From positions 2,604,001 to 2,668,000 of the forward strand of contig NZ_JAFBCA010000001.1 of assembly GCF_016907475.1 (NCBI RefSeq): a stretch of DNA of 64,000 bases, written 5' to 3'. Positions 56,074 to 64,000 of this stretch are shown piece by piece; positions within the stretch are counted from its first letter, which is position 1, and each line of letters opens with the position of its first letter. Below the pieces are notes generated by a model, which did no database searches, was not told where the DNA came from, and saw nothing but the letters and a program-made list of their open reading frames with translations. This DNA comes from Nocardioides cavernae. GTDB taxonomy: Bacteria > Actinomycetota > Actinomycetes > Propionibacteriales > Nocardioidaceae. The translations under genes were made by a program, and so were the position numbers.

Positions 56074-57603
56074 TCACGCGGTGACGTGCGAGCGCACTGT
56101 CTCGATCGTGTCCGCCTCGTGGGGGCCCTTGTCGTCGCGGTAGCGCAGCACCCGGGCGAAGCGGAGCGCGACACCGCCGGGGTAGCGAGTCGAGCGCTGG
56201 AGTCCGTCGAAGGCGATCTCCACGACCTGGAGCGGCCGCAGCTCCACGACGTAGCTGTCGCGGAGGGTCGTGGGGGAGACGGCGAGCTCGGTGAACCGCT
56301 CGGTCTGCCACGCGAGCATCTCGTCGGTCATGCCCTTGAACGTCTTGCCGAGCATGACGAAGCCGGTCTCGGATGACTCGTCGCGCGCGCCGAGGTGGAT
56401 GTTGGACAGCCACCCCTCGCGCCGCCCGGACCCCCACTCGACGGCGAGGACCACCAGGTCGAGGGTGTGCCGCGGCTTGACCTTGACCCACGCCGAGCCG
56501 CGACGCCCGGCGGCGTAGGGGGCCGACAGGTCCTTGAGCACGACGCCCTCGTGGCCCGCGGCGACGGTCTCGGTCGCGAACGCGTCGGCGGCCTGCGGGT
56601 CGGCGGTCACGAGGCGACGCACGCGGTGCTGCTCCGGGACGAGCGCGTCGAGCGCCTCGAGGCGCTCGTGGCCGGGGGAGTCGAGCAGGTCGCGGCCGTC
56701 GACGTGCAGCAGGTCGAAGAAGTGGGGGGTGACGGCGACGCCGGAGTCCTGCGCGGTGCGGCTGGCCGTGTCCTGGAAGGCCATCGGGCGCCCGTCGCCG
56801 GAGAGGGCGAGCGCCTCGCCGTCGAGGACGAAGCGCTCGGCGGGGAGGGAGCGGGCGACCTCGACCACCTCGGGGAGCCGCCCGGTGATGTCGTCGAGGC
56901 TGCGGGTCACGACGAGCACCTCGTCGCCGTCGCGGTGCACCTGGATGCGGATCCCGTCGAGCTTGGCGTCGATCGCGACCTCGGTCTCGCCGTCGGGGGA
57001 GAGGCCCCCCATCGCGGCAGCGACGTCGGGCGCGCTGGAGGCGAGCATCGGCATGATCGGTCGGCCGACCTCGAGCCCGATCCCGTCCAGCGCCTCCTCG
57101 CCCGCGAACGCCGCCCCGGCGGCTGCCACCGTCGAGCCGGCCAGCATCGCGGCACGCCGCACCGCAGCGAGCGGCACGTCGGCCACCTGGGCCACGGCCT
57201 CCTGCGTGACCGCGTCGAGCGCACCCTGCCGGACGTTGCCGGTGACGATCGCACGCAGCCACGCCTGCTCGGCAGCGGTCGCTCGGCCGAACAGCTGCGC
57301 CACCGCCTCCTTCCGCGCGAGCTGCGACCCGGAGCCGGACAGGTGGGACATCGCCTCGAAGGCGTCGTGGACCTCGAGCACCGTCAGCGAGGGCTCGCCG
57401 GCGGGGGCGGGGAGGTCGCTGACGCCGCGCCAGCCCAGGCCCGTGCGCCGCTGGCGCAGCGCGCCGCCGAGGTAGGAGACCACGACCTCGAGCTCCTCGG
57501 GCTCGACACGACCGAGCAGCTCCGCGAGCGCGGCGACCTTGGCCTTGCGGGAGCGGGTGGCGGCCACGGCGGCGGAGGTGGCGACGAGCTCGGCGAGCAG
57601 CAT
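56074..57603 (-). CDS. ATP-dependent DNA ligase
   Basis: 509 residues from ATG 57603. Adenylation motif I is DAKLDGIRI with nucleophile K214; ERFVLDGEALAL and HEGVVLKD are motifs III-IV, and AWVKVKPRH is motif V. The N-terminal DNA-binding domain contains KVAALAELLGRVEP. This LigB-like class supplements the essential NAD ligase and has been linked to repair in actinobacteria. No Ku or polymerase gene is adjacent. Confidence 0.92.
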   Translation of the reverse strand: MLLAELVATSAAVAATRSRKAKVAALAELLGRVEPEELEVVVSYLGGALRQRRTGLGWRGVSDLPAPAGEPSLTVLEVHDAFEAMSHLSGSGSQLARKEAVAQLFGRATAAEQAWLRAIVTGNVRQGALDAVTQEAVAQVADVPLAAVRRAAMLAGSTVAAAGAAFAGEEALDGIGLEVGRPIMPMLASSAPDVAAAMGGLSPDGETEVAIDAKLDGIRIQVHRDGDEVLVVTRSLDDITGRLPEVVEVARSLPAERFVLDGEALALSGDGRPMAFQDTASRTAQDSGVAVTPHFFDLLHVDGRDLLDSPGHERLEALDALVPEQHRVRRLVTADPQAADAFATETVAAGHEGVVLKDLSAPYAAGRRGSAWVKVKPRHTLDLVVLAVEWGSGRREGWLSNIHLGARDESSETGFVMLGKTFKGMTDEMLAWQTERFTELAVSPTTLRDSYVVELRPLQVVEIAFDGLQRSTRYPGGVALRFARVLRYRDDKGPHEADTIETVRSHVTA

Positions 57604-57650
57604 GGACCCATCCTGCCGCCCGGCACCGACAGCGGTGCCACCCGAACGGG

Positions 57651-57656
57651 CAGGAT
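57651..57656 (+). promoter_or_regulatory. -10-like box, leaderless arrangement
   Basis: CAGGAT lies 7 nt before ATG 57664, between the divergent ligase and the PaiB-like gene. Confidence 0.4.
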
Positions 57657-57663
57657 GGTGGCC

Positions 57664-58290
57664 ATGAGCACCACTCCCTCGGCCGCCTCGCTCTACGTGC
57701 CGCGGTTCAACGTGATGGACCCCGACGAGGTCCGCCCGTTCGTCGGCGCGGTCGCCACGGCGCAGCTCGTCACCGTCGGCGAGGACGGCGTGCCGGACGC
57801 GACGTTCCTGCCGGTGCTGTGGGAGGGCGACCGGCTGGTGGGCCACCTCGCTCGCGCGAACGGGCACTGGCGGCGGATCGTCGACGGCTCCCCGGCACTG
57901 GCGATCGTGACCGGCCCGGACACCTACGTGTCACCGTCCTGGTACGCCTCGAAGGCCGATCACGGCAAGGTCGTCCCGACGTGGAACTACTCGGTCGTCC
58001 ACCTCCGCGGCCGGATCGCGGTGCACGACGACGCCTCCTGGGTGCGCGACCTGGTCACCCGGTTGACCGAGCGCCACGAGCAGCCGCGCCCGGAGCCGTG
58101 GGCCGTGACCGACGCTCCGGCCGACTACGTCGACAAGAACCTCCGCCCCATCGTCGGCGTCGAGCTCCTGGTCTCCTCGGTGGAGGCCAAGGCCAAGCTG
58201 AGCCAGAACCGCTCCGACGAGGACCGCGCCGGCGTCGCCACCGGCCTGGCCGCGGACGGACGCGAGCCGGACGGGCTCGTCGCCCCGTGA
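57664..58290 (+). CDS. PaiB-like FMN-binding negative transcriptional regulator family protein
   Basis: 208 residues of the split-barrel flavin fold. MYIP-type opening reads LYVPRFNVMDPDEVRPFV, then YVSPSWYASKADHGKVVPTWNYSVVHLRG (parts: SPSWYASK, VPTWNYSVVH) and AKAKLSQNRSDEDRAGV (PaiB C-terminal signature). The PaiB name comes from Bacillus sporulation control; most members are probably flavin- or heme-binding proteins of unsettled role. The stop overlaps the next start. Confidence 0.9.
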   Translation: MSTTPSAASLYVPRFNVMDPDEVRPFVGAVATAQLVTVGEDGVPDATFLPVLWEGDRLVGHLARANGHWRRIVDGSPALAIVTGPDTYVSPSWYASKADHGKVVPTWNYSVVHLRGRIAVHDDASWVRDLVTRLTERHEQPRPEPWAVTDAPADYVDKNLRPIVGVELLVSSVEAKAKLSQNRSDEDRAGVATGLAADGREPDGLVAP

Positions 58291-58898
58291 CCCTCGTCCG
58301 CGAACGCTTCAGCGGCCGCATCGCCGGCGTGGGCAGCTCCAGCGGCGTACGCATCGTCGTCGGCCGGTGGGACGACTCGCCCTGGGGCGCGTTCGCCGAC
58401 GTGATGGTCGAGGACGCCACCGGCCACCGGGTGCTCCTGGCCCCGTCGGAGCAGGTGCGCGACTTCGTGGCGGCGACGTACTCGTTCGACGAGCACGTCA
58501 TCGAGCCGGTCACGGTCGAGGACACCGCCGACGGCTGGCAGGTGTCGACCCCGTCGCTCTCGCTGCGGCTGGTGACCGGTGGTCGTACGCCGCTGGGCGC
58601 GCTCCTCACCGCGGTGCCCAGCCGCCTCGCGACGTCGCCCGCCTGGTGCTCCGTCGTCGACCCCGTCGCCCGTGTCGTGCTGCGCGGCGTGCGCACCCGC
58701 GGGACGGCCGGCAACGACCGGCGCGAGTGGTACGGCGCGACGTCCGTCGTGGCGGTCACGAAGATCTCCGGGCGCTGGCGCGGTGCGGACCTGGGGGCGC
58801 TCACGCCGGTGGACCCGCCGTGCCGGTTCGGCTTCTCCAGCACGCCCAAGCGACCGTCGGTGACGAGCGTCGTGACCACGATCGAGCGGGCCGGGTAG
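58287..58898 (+). CDS. Hypothetical protein
   Basis: 203 residues, GTG overlapping the PaiB-like stop (GTGA), so the two are coupled. It is beta-rich: RFSGRIAGVGSSSGVRIVVGRW, GAFADVMVEDATGHRVLLAPS, LRLVTGG, then ACCSVVD-like WCSVVDPVARVVLRGVRT. No membrane segment and no catalytic motif recognised. Similar-looking genes occur in actinobacteria without an assigned function. Confidence 0.75.
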   Translation: MTLVRERFSGRIAGVGSSSGVRIVVGRWDDSPWGAFADVMVEDATGHRVLLAPSEQVRDFVAATYSFDEHVIEPVTVEDTADGWQVSTPSLSLRLVTGGRTPLGALLTAVPSRLATSPAWCSVVDPVARVVLRGVRTRGTAGNDRREWYGATSVVAVTKISGRWRGADLGALTPVDPPCRFGFSSTPKRPSVTSVVTTIERAG

Positions 58899-58908
58899 GG
58901 GAGGGGCC

Positions 58909-59793
58909 ATGGAGCGCAGGCAGCTGGAGTTCTTCCTCGCCATCGCCGAGGCAGGCAGCTTCACGCGGGCGTCGCAGGTGCTGCACATCGCCCAGCCGTC
59001 GTTGTCCCACTCGATGCGCACCCTCGAGGCCGAGCTCGGCTCGCCGCTGTTCGAGCGCCACGGCCGCGGCGTGCGGCTCACGGCTGCCGGTGAGGCGATG
59101 GTCGGGCCCGCCCGCCGGGCGGTCCGTTCCTTCGGGCTCGCGGCCAGCGCCGTGCGCGGCGTCGTCGAGGGAGACGTCGGGGTGCTGCGCATCGTCTCCA
59201 GCACGTCGTGGGCGGTCCATCCGCTCGTGGCACTGATCGGCGAGTTCCGCAGGCTGCGTCCGCAGGTGCGCTTCGAGGTGACGGACCCGGCAGCCCGTTC
59301 GGTGGTGCTCGACCAGGTGCGCAGCGGCCAGGTCGACTTCGGGCTCGTGGACGGACCACCGGCGGCGGGCCAGCTCGCCAGCCTCGAGCTGGCCGAGCAG
59401 CAGCTGCTCGCCGTGCTGCCCCCGGGCCGCGGCCCGCAGCTGACCACGACGATCGACGAGCTGCTCCAGCACGGTCTCATCGGCACGCCGCGCGGCACCG
59501 CCCTGCGCGACCTCCTGGACGCCCAGCTCGAGGCCGCCGGACAGCCGACCGACGTGATGGTCGAGACCGCGCACGTGGCGTCGGTCGTGCCCCTGGTCCT
59601 CTCCGGGGCGGGAGCGGCCGTGCTGCCCGAGGGGATGGCCGCGGACGCGGCGACCAAGGGTGCGCTGGTGGCGCGCCTGGAGCCCGAGAGCCGGGCCACG
59701 GTCTCGCTCGTGTGGCGCGCGGGTGGGTTGGAAGGCGCCGCGACGGACTTCCTGGACCACGTCCGCGAGCACCAGGCCGACCGGGCGCGCTGA
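58909..59793 (+). CDS. LysR-family transcriptional regulator
   Basis: 294 residues. The N-terminal winged HTH reads ERRQLEFFLAIAEAGSFTRASQVLHIAQPSLSHSMRTLEAELG (parts: GSFTRASQVL, AQPSLSHSMR), followed by a periplasmic-binding-protein-like effector domain. GAGGGG precedes the ATG. It lies directly upstream of, and codirectional with, the betaine-type transporter genes, and a T-N11-A palindrome lies between them, so it probably controls that operon. Confidence 0.92.
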   Translation: MERRQLEFFLAIAEAGSFTRASQVLHIAQPSLSHSMRTLEAELGSPLFERHGRGVRLTAAGEAMVGPARRAVRSFGLAASAVRGVVEGDVGVLRIVSSTSWAVHPLVALIGEFRRLRPQVRFEVTDPAARSVVLDQVRSGQVDFGLVDGPPAAGQLASLELAEQQLLAVLPPGRGPQLTTTIDELLQHGLIGTPRGTALRDLLDAQLEAAGQPTDVMVETAHVASVVPLVLSGAGAAVLPEGMAADAATKGALVARLEPESRATVSLVWRAGGLEGAATDFLDHVREHQADRAR

Positions 59794-59837
59794 CCTGCTG
59801 TCGCGCCGCGACGGCCCGGACTCCGGTCGCCTCAGAC

Positions 59838-59852
59838 ATAGATCGCGCCTAT
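59838..59852. promoter_or_regulatory. LysR-type box upstream of the betaine operon
   Basis: ATAGATCGCGCCTAT is an ATAG/CTAT inverted repeat containing T-N11-A, the classical LysR-type recognition core. It is 111 nt before the binding-protein gene. An AT-rich TATATT at 59933-59938 may be the -10 element. Confidence 0.5.
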
Positions 59853-59962
59853 GGCTGTCACTCACATCCGGTCTGACTCCCGGGGCGTCTGCGCTTGGAT
59901 CTGGCAATCTGGTAAGTCTATCGTTTCACTCATATATTGATGATGTGCAACGAGGAGCTTCC

Positions 59963-60949
59963 ATGAACCACCGCCCCACCCCCACCCGCCGCGGCGCACG
60001 GCTCGCGGTCCTCGCCACCCTCGGCCTCAGCGCGGTGCTCACCGGCTGCGCCGCTGACAGCGACACCGACGACGGCTTCGCCAGCAGCTCCTCCGGCGGC
60101 GGCACCGACTCCGTCGTCCTCGCCGAGCAGCCGTGGGTCGACCTGCAGGTCGAGAACGAGATCGCCGTCCAGGTCCTCGAGGAGATCGGCTACGACGCCT
60201 CGATCAAGAAGAACCTCTCGGTCGAGAACGCCGCGTCCGCGCTCGGCACGGGCGACATCGACGCCTACCTCGGCAACTGGTGGCCCTCGCAGGAGCCCAC
60301 CTTCGGCGAGCTCATCGACGGGGGAGACGTGGATGTCGTCTCGACCATCGTGACCGGCACGGAGTACGCCCCTGCCGTGCCCGGCGACGTCGCCGAGGAG
60401 CTCGGTGTGAAGTCGCTCGCCGACCTCGACGAGCACGCCGACGAGTTCGGCCGCAAGATCTACGGCATCGAGGCCGGTTCTCCCGGCAACGAGACCATCC
60501 AGGCCGCCATCGACGCGGACGCCTACGGGCTCGGCGACTGGGAGCTCGTCGCCAGCGGCACCCCGGCGATGCTGGCGCAGGTCTCGAAGTCGCAGAAGGC
60601 CGGTGAGCCCATCGTCTTCCTCGCCTGGAGCCCGCACTGGATGACCGTCGAGTTCGGCACGGTCTTCCTCGAGGACCCCGAGGAGGTCTGGGGCGGCGCC
60701 GGCGAGATCCGTACCGTCACCCGCGCCGGCTTCGCCGACGAGAACCCCGAGATCAACGAGTTCCTCGGCAACCTCACCTTCACCACCGACCAGGCCGGCG
60801 AGTTCTACTACGCGCACGACAAGGACGGCGAGGAGCTCTCCGACATCGCCGCTGCGTGGATCGAGGCCAACCCCGACATCGTGGCGTCCTTCCTCGAGGG
60901 CGTCGACGACGCCGAGGGCGAGCCGGCGGCCGAGGCGTTCGCGTCATGA
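59963..60949 (+). CDS. proX: Glycine-betaine/choline-type ABC transporter substrate-binding lipoprotein
   Basis: 328 residues from ATG 59963 with CGAGGAG upstream. Signal sequence with lipobox LTGC, then an OpuAC domain. Trp-rich segments that form the quaternary-ammonium aromatic box are visible in YLGNWWPSQEP and FLAWSPHWM. IYGIEAGSPGNETIQ and the C-terminal AAAWIEANPDIV fit the family. The ligand could be glycine betaine, proline betaine, choline or a related compound. Confidence 0.9.
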   Translation: MNHRPTPTRRGARLAVLATLGLSAVLTGCAADSDTDDGFASSSSGGGTDSVVLAEQPWVDLQVENEIAVQVLEEIGYDASIKKNLSVENAASALGTGDIDAYLGNWWPSQEPTFGELIDGGDVDVVSTIVTGTEYAPAVPGDVAEELGVKSLADLDEHADEFGRKIYGIEAGSPGNETIQAAIDADAYGLGDWELVASGTPAMLAQVSKSQKAGEPIVFLAWSPHWMTVEFGTVFLEDPEEVWGGAGEIRTVTRAGFADENPEINEFLGNLTFTTDQAGEFYYAHDKDGEELSDIAAAWIEANPDIVASFLEGVDDAEGEPAAEAFAS

Positions 60950-62226
60950 CCACCGACGTCGACACGGCGGCGCAGCCGACCCACCGTGCCACCGAGCAAC
61001 CGGCCATCGAGGGCCGGGGCCTGTCCAAGGTGTACGGCCTCGGCGACCGCCAGGCTGCGCGAGCCCTCGCGGCCGACGACCCGGCGGCTGCCGTCGCCGC
61101 CGCCGGCGGCTACCTCGGCGCCTCCGACGTGAGCTTCTCGATCGGCACGGGCGAGATGTTCGTCGTGATGGGCCTCTCCGGCTCCGGCAAGTCCACCGTG
61201 CTCCGGATGATCAACCGGCTCAACGAGCCCACCGCCGGCGAGCTGCTGATCGACGGTGAGGACATCACGAAGGTGAGCGACTCGCGCCTGCGCGAGATCC
61301 GCAACAACAAGATCGGCATGGTGTTCCAGCACTTCTCCCTGTTCCCGCACCGCACGGTCCGCGACAACGCGGCCTACGGCCTCAAGGTCCGCAGCGTGGG
61401 CAAGGCGGAGCGTCGCGAACGGGCCGACGCGGCCCTCGAGCGGGTCGGCCTGGGTGACCGTGGCGACAAGCTGCCGCACGAGCTCTCGGGGGGCATGCGG
61501 CAGCGCGTCGGCCTCGCCCGGGCGCTCGCGGTCGACCCGCCCGTCCTGCTGATGGACGAGCCGTTCTCGGCCCTCGACCCGCTGATCCGTCGCGACATGC
61601 AGGACCTGCTCCTCGAGCTGCAGGCCGAGGACCGCCGCACCACCGTGTTCGTCACGCACGACCTCAACGAGGCGATGCGGATCGGCGACCAGGTGATGGT
61701 GATGCGACAGGGCCGGGTCGTCCAGTGCGCCCCGGGGGCCGAGATCGTCGCGCACCCGGCCGACGAGTACGTCAGCGAGTTCGTGGCCGACGTCGACCGT
61801 GCGCGTGTGCTGACGGCGTACGACCTGCAGCGTCCCGCGAAGCTCGTCTTCGCCGTCGACGAGCGGCCCGACGCGGGCCTCCGCCGCCTCGGCGACAACG
61901 AGGCCCAGGGCGCGTACGTCGTGGGCCAGGACGAGCGGCTGCTCGGCGTGGTGACCGACGCGGCGCTCCTGGCCGCCGTCAACCGCGGCGACACAGACCT
62001 CTCCGCGGCGGTGTCGCAGGACTTCCACACCGTGGAGCCCACCGCGCACATCGGCGACTTCATGCACCGGGCCGGCCGCCAGGTCGTGCCCGTGACCGTG
62101 GTCGACGGACGGGGCAGGCTCAGCGGAGTCGTCCCGCGGGCGACGATCCTGTCCTCGCTCTCGACCGCTCCTGCCCAGGAGCGCGTGCGCGACGAGCGCC
62201 GGCTGGAGGTGGCCGCACGTGCCTGA
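60946..62226 (+). CDS. proV: Glycine-betaine/proline ABC transporter ATP-binding protein
   Basis: 426 residues, ATG overlapping the previous stop. ABC domain: Walker A GLSGSGKST, Q-loop VFQHFSLFPHR, signature LSGGMRQRVG, Walker B VLLMDEPFSALD, switch FVTHDLNEA. The C-terminal ~130 residues contain a CBS-type pair that in OpuA/ProV senses ionic strength or nucleotides. An Ala-rich insert (AARALAADDPAAAVAAAGG) precedes the first strand. Confidence 0.93.
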   Translation: MTTDVDTAAQPTHRATEQPAIEGRGLSKVYGLGDRQAARALAADDPAAAVAAAGGYLGASDVSFSIGTGEMFVVMGLSGSGKSTVLRMINRLNEPTAGELLIDGEDITKVSDSRLREIRNNKIGMVFQHFSLFPHRTVRDNAAYGLKVRSVGKAERRERADAALERVGLGDRGDKLPHELSGGMRQRVGLARALAVDPPVLLMDEPFSALDPLIRRDMQDLLLELQAEDRRTTVFVTHDLNEAMRIGDQVMVMRQGRVVQCAPGAEIVAHPADEYVSEFVADVDRARVLTAYDLQRPAKLVFAVDERPDAGLRRLGDNEAQGAYVVGQDERLLGVVTDAALLAAVNRGDTDLSAAVSQDFHTVEPTAHIGDFMHRAGRQVVPVTVVDGRGRLSGVVPRATILSSLSTAPAQERVRDERRLEVAARA

Positions 62227-63124
62227 CCTGCGCATCGGTGAACGCGGCGAGAGCGTCATCGACCTCATGACCGAGCACCTCGGCGGCTTCTTCGACCTGC
62301 TCAAGGATATCCTGAACTTCGGCCTGCGCTCGGTCTACGACCTGCTCACCGTGCTGACCCCGGTGGCGATGGTCGTCGTCCTCGTGGTCCTGGCGGTCCT
62401 GGCGACCCGTCGCGTCCTGCTCTCGATCAGCCTCGGCCTCGGCCTGCTGCTCATCCAGTCCATGGACCTCTGGCCCGAGACGATGCAGACCATGGCGTCG
62501 GTCCTGGTGGCGACGGTCGTCGCCCTGCTGATCGGCATCCCTCTCGGCATCTGGTCGGCGTTCAACCCGGTGGTGCGCAGCGTGCTGCGGCCGGTGCTGG
62601 ACCTGATGCAGACGCTGCCCGTGTTCGTCTACCTGCTGCCGACGATCCTGTTCTTCGGGGTCGGCGACGCCCCGGGCCTGGTCGCGACCATCGTCTTCTC
62701 GGTGCCGCCGGCCGTCCGGCTCACGCAGCTGGGCATCAACCAGGTCGACAGCGAGACGGTCGAGGCTTCGGTGGCCTTCGGCGCCTCGCGTCGCGAGGTG
62801 CTGCGCGAGGTGCAGCTCCCGCTCGCGATGCCGTCGATCATGACCGGCGTCAACCAGGTGATCATGCTCGCGCTGTCGATGGTGGTCGTCGCCGGCCTCG
62901 TCGGCGGAGCGGGGCTGGGCGGTGTCGTGGTGAACGCCGTCCAGGGGCTGCAGATCGCGGCCTCGATCGAGGGCGGCCTGGCCGTCGTCGTCATCGCCAT
63001 CTACCTCGACCGCGTGACCTCCGCCCTCGGCGGCCAGGGTCGCGCGAACCCCGCCTGGTGGCCGCGCCGTCGCGCCGCCGCCCCCGCCGCGCCGGTGACC
63101 GCCGAGCCGGTCACCGTCGGCTGA
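62219..63124 (+). CDS. proW: Glycine-betaine/proline ABC transporter permease
   Basis: 301 residues, GTG start within the ATPase end. Six or more membrane helices; the EAA loop reads [25 protein letters not shown] (parts: [15 protein letters not shown]). [20 protein letters not shown] is the characteristic OpuAB/ProW segment. The C-terminus is basic and Ala/Pro-rich ([13 protein letters not shown]). Confidence 0.93.
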   Translation: MPDLRIGERGESVIDLMTEHLGGFFDLLKDILNFGLRSVYDLLTVLTPVAMVVVLVVLAVLATRRVLLSISLGLGLLLIQSMDLWPETMQTMASVLVATVVALLIGIPLGIWSAFNPVVRSVLRPVLDLMQTLPVFVYLLPTILFFGVGDAPGLVATIVFSVPPAVRLTQLGINQVDSETVEASVAFGASRREVLREVQLPLAMPSIMTGVNQVIMLALSMVVVAGLVGGAGLGGVVVNAVQGLQIAASIEGGLAVVVIAIYLDRVTSALGGQGRANPAWWPRRRAAAPAAPVTAEPVTVG

Positions 63125-63152
63125 CCCCGAACCCACGAACGGAGCTCATCCC

Positions 63153-64000
63153 ATGACCTCGACCCTCGACCGCCCCACGGTCAACGTGCAGCAGCTCGGC
63201 GGCAGGATCGGCGCCCGCATCGACGGCGTACGCCTCGGCGGTGACCTCACCGCCGACGCGATCGCGACCGTCCGCGAGGCGCTCCTGCGCCACAAGGTCG
63301 TCTTCTTCCGGGGCCAGGACCACCTCGACGAGGCCGGCCACCAGGCGTTCGCCGAGACCTTCGGCCCGCTCACGTCGGCGCACCCGACGGTCAACACCGG
63401 CAGCGGCCGGGTCTTCAAGGTGACGGCCGACAAGGGGATGGCGGCCAACGCGTGGCACACCGACGTCACGTTCGTCGACCGCGTGCCGGCGATCAGCGTG
63501 CTCCGCGCGGTCCACCTGCCGCCCTACGGCGGCAACACCGTGTGGGCCAACACCGTGGCGGCGTACGACGCGCTGCCGGCGCCGCTGCGGGCGCTGGTCG
63601 ACGACCTCTGGGCGGTCCACACCAACAGCTACGACTACGCGCAGCGCGACGAGGAGTCGGACGAGCCCGACGCCAACTACACGCGGGCCGACTTCGCCTC
63701 CCAGCTCTTCGAGACCGAGCACCCGGTCGTGCGCGTGCACCCCGAGACGGGGGAGCGGTCACTGGTGCTGGGCCACTTCGTCAAGGCGTTCACCGGCCTC
63801 AACACGGCCGAGTCGATCGCACTCTTCACGCTGCTCCAGAACCGTGTCACGCGGCTCGAGAACACGATCCGGTGGACCTGGCAGCCCGGCGACGTCGCGG
63901 TCTGGGACAACCGGGCGACGCAGCACTACGCGGTGGCCGACTTCGGCACGGAGTACCGGGAGATGGCCCGCATCACGGTCGCGGGCGACGTCCCGGTGAG
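63153..64000 (+). CDS. TauD/TfdA-family dioxygenase, C-terminus cut by window edge
   Basis: 282 complete codons are visible and the frame is open at the edge; few residues are missing by family length. Fe(II)/2-oxoglutarate oxygenase: iron ligands H102 and D104 in WHTDVTF, distal His in NRATQHYAV, and a conserved Arg in [33 protein letters not shown] is the TauD opening (in parts). Its position 28 bp after a quaternary-amine importer suggests it acts on the imported compound, for example a betaine or sulfonate. Confidence 0.9.
   Translation, partial: MTSTLDRPTVNVQQLGGRIGARIDGVRLGGDLTADAIATVREALLRHKVVFFRGQDHLDEAGHQAFAETFGPLTSAHPTVNTGSGRVFKVTADKGMAANAWHTDVTFVDRVPAISVLRAVHLPPYGGNTVWANTVAAYDALPAPLRALVDDLWAVHTNSYDYAQRDEESDEPDANYTRADFASQLFETEHPVVRVHPETGERSLVLGHFVKAFTGLNTAESIALFTLLQNRVTRLENTIRWTWQPGDVAVWDNRATQHYAVADFGTEYREMARITVAGDVPV

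Overview
The window is GC-rich (by eye about 70% or more), uses many GTG/TTG starts and packs genes with ATGA/GTGA overlaps. Gene content and order (pdxT-yebC-ruvCAB-yajC-apt-rel-hisS-aspS; rarA-alaS-ruvX-mltG-aroECKBQ; efp-nusB) point to a high-GC actinobacterium, most like Nocardioides and relatives. No rRNA, tRNA or CRISPR array was seen.

Layout. 1-2144: a VOC protein (cut by the edge), an AraC regulator and a secreted beta-lactamase-family hydrolase, all leftward. 2190-15819: conserved core of vitamin B6 (pdxT), yebC, an LexA-type SOS box before ruvC-ruvA-ruvB, yajC-apt, rel, a DUF349 protein, an MBL hydrolase, hisS and aspS. Inside it, two nearly identical ~80-bp palindromes flank an AbiEi/Vsr-like gene (3643-4923). 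15978-22416: a five-gene peptide ABC importer with a palindromic operator candidate and a strong hairpin after the binding-protein gene. 22452-30498: rarA, a TIGR03885-type oxidoreductase with its usual alpha-amylase partner, two small membrane proteins, alaS and ruvX. 30491-37398: mltG and a shikimate operon (aroE, prepilin peptidase, aroC, aroK, aroB, DUF402, aroQ), almost all overlapping.

37395-52458 is an accessory block between aroQ and efp, which are usually near neighbours: an XRE regulator, PhzF, GNAT, a two-gene CYTH / CYTH-Ppx polyphosphate-type operon, and then a 5-kb island (43.86-49.08 kb). Every gene gap in that island carries a 20-nt direct repeat, single or as a doublet with about 22-nt period. 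The genes are unrelated, small and in alternating orientation. An intact IS110-family element (46691-48119) has split one repeat unit exactly. The non-coding end upstream of its transposase has the position expected of a bridge RNA and contains two short segments matching the two insertion junctions. This is the most interesting part of the window.

52532-64000: efp-nusB, DUF1206, TetR, a trypsin-like protease, an ATP-dependent DNA ligase, a PaiB-like flavoprotein, a LysR regulator and a glycine-betaine-type ABC importer (binding protein, ATPase, permease) followed by a TauD-type dioxygenase cut by the window edge. A recurring promoter architecture, a TANNNT-like -10 box 6-8 nt before the start codon, suggests many leaderless transcripts.
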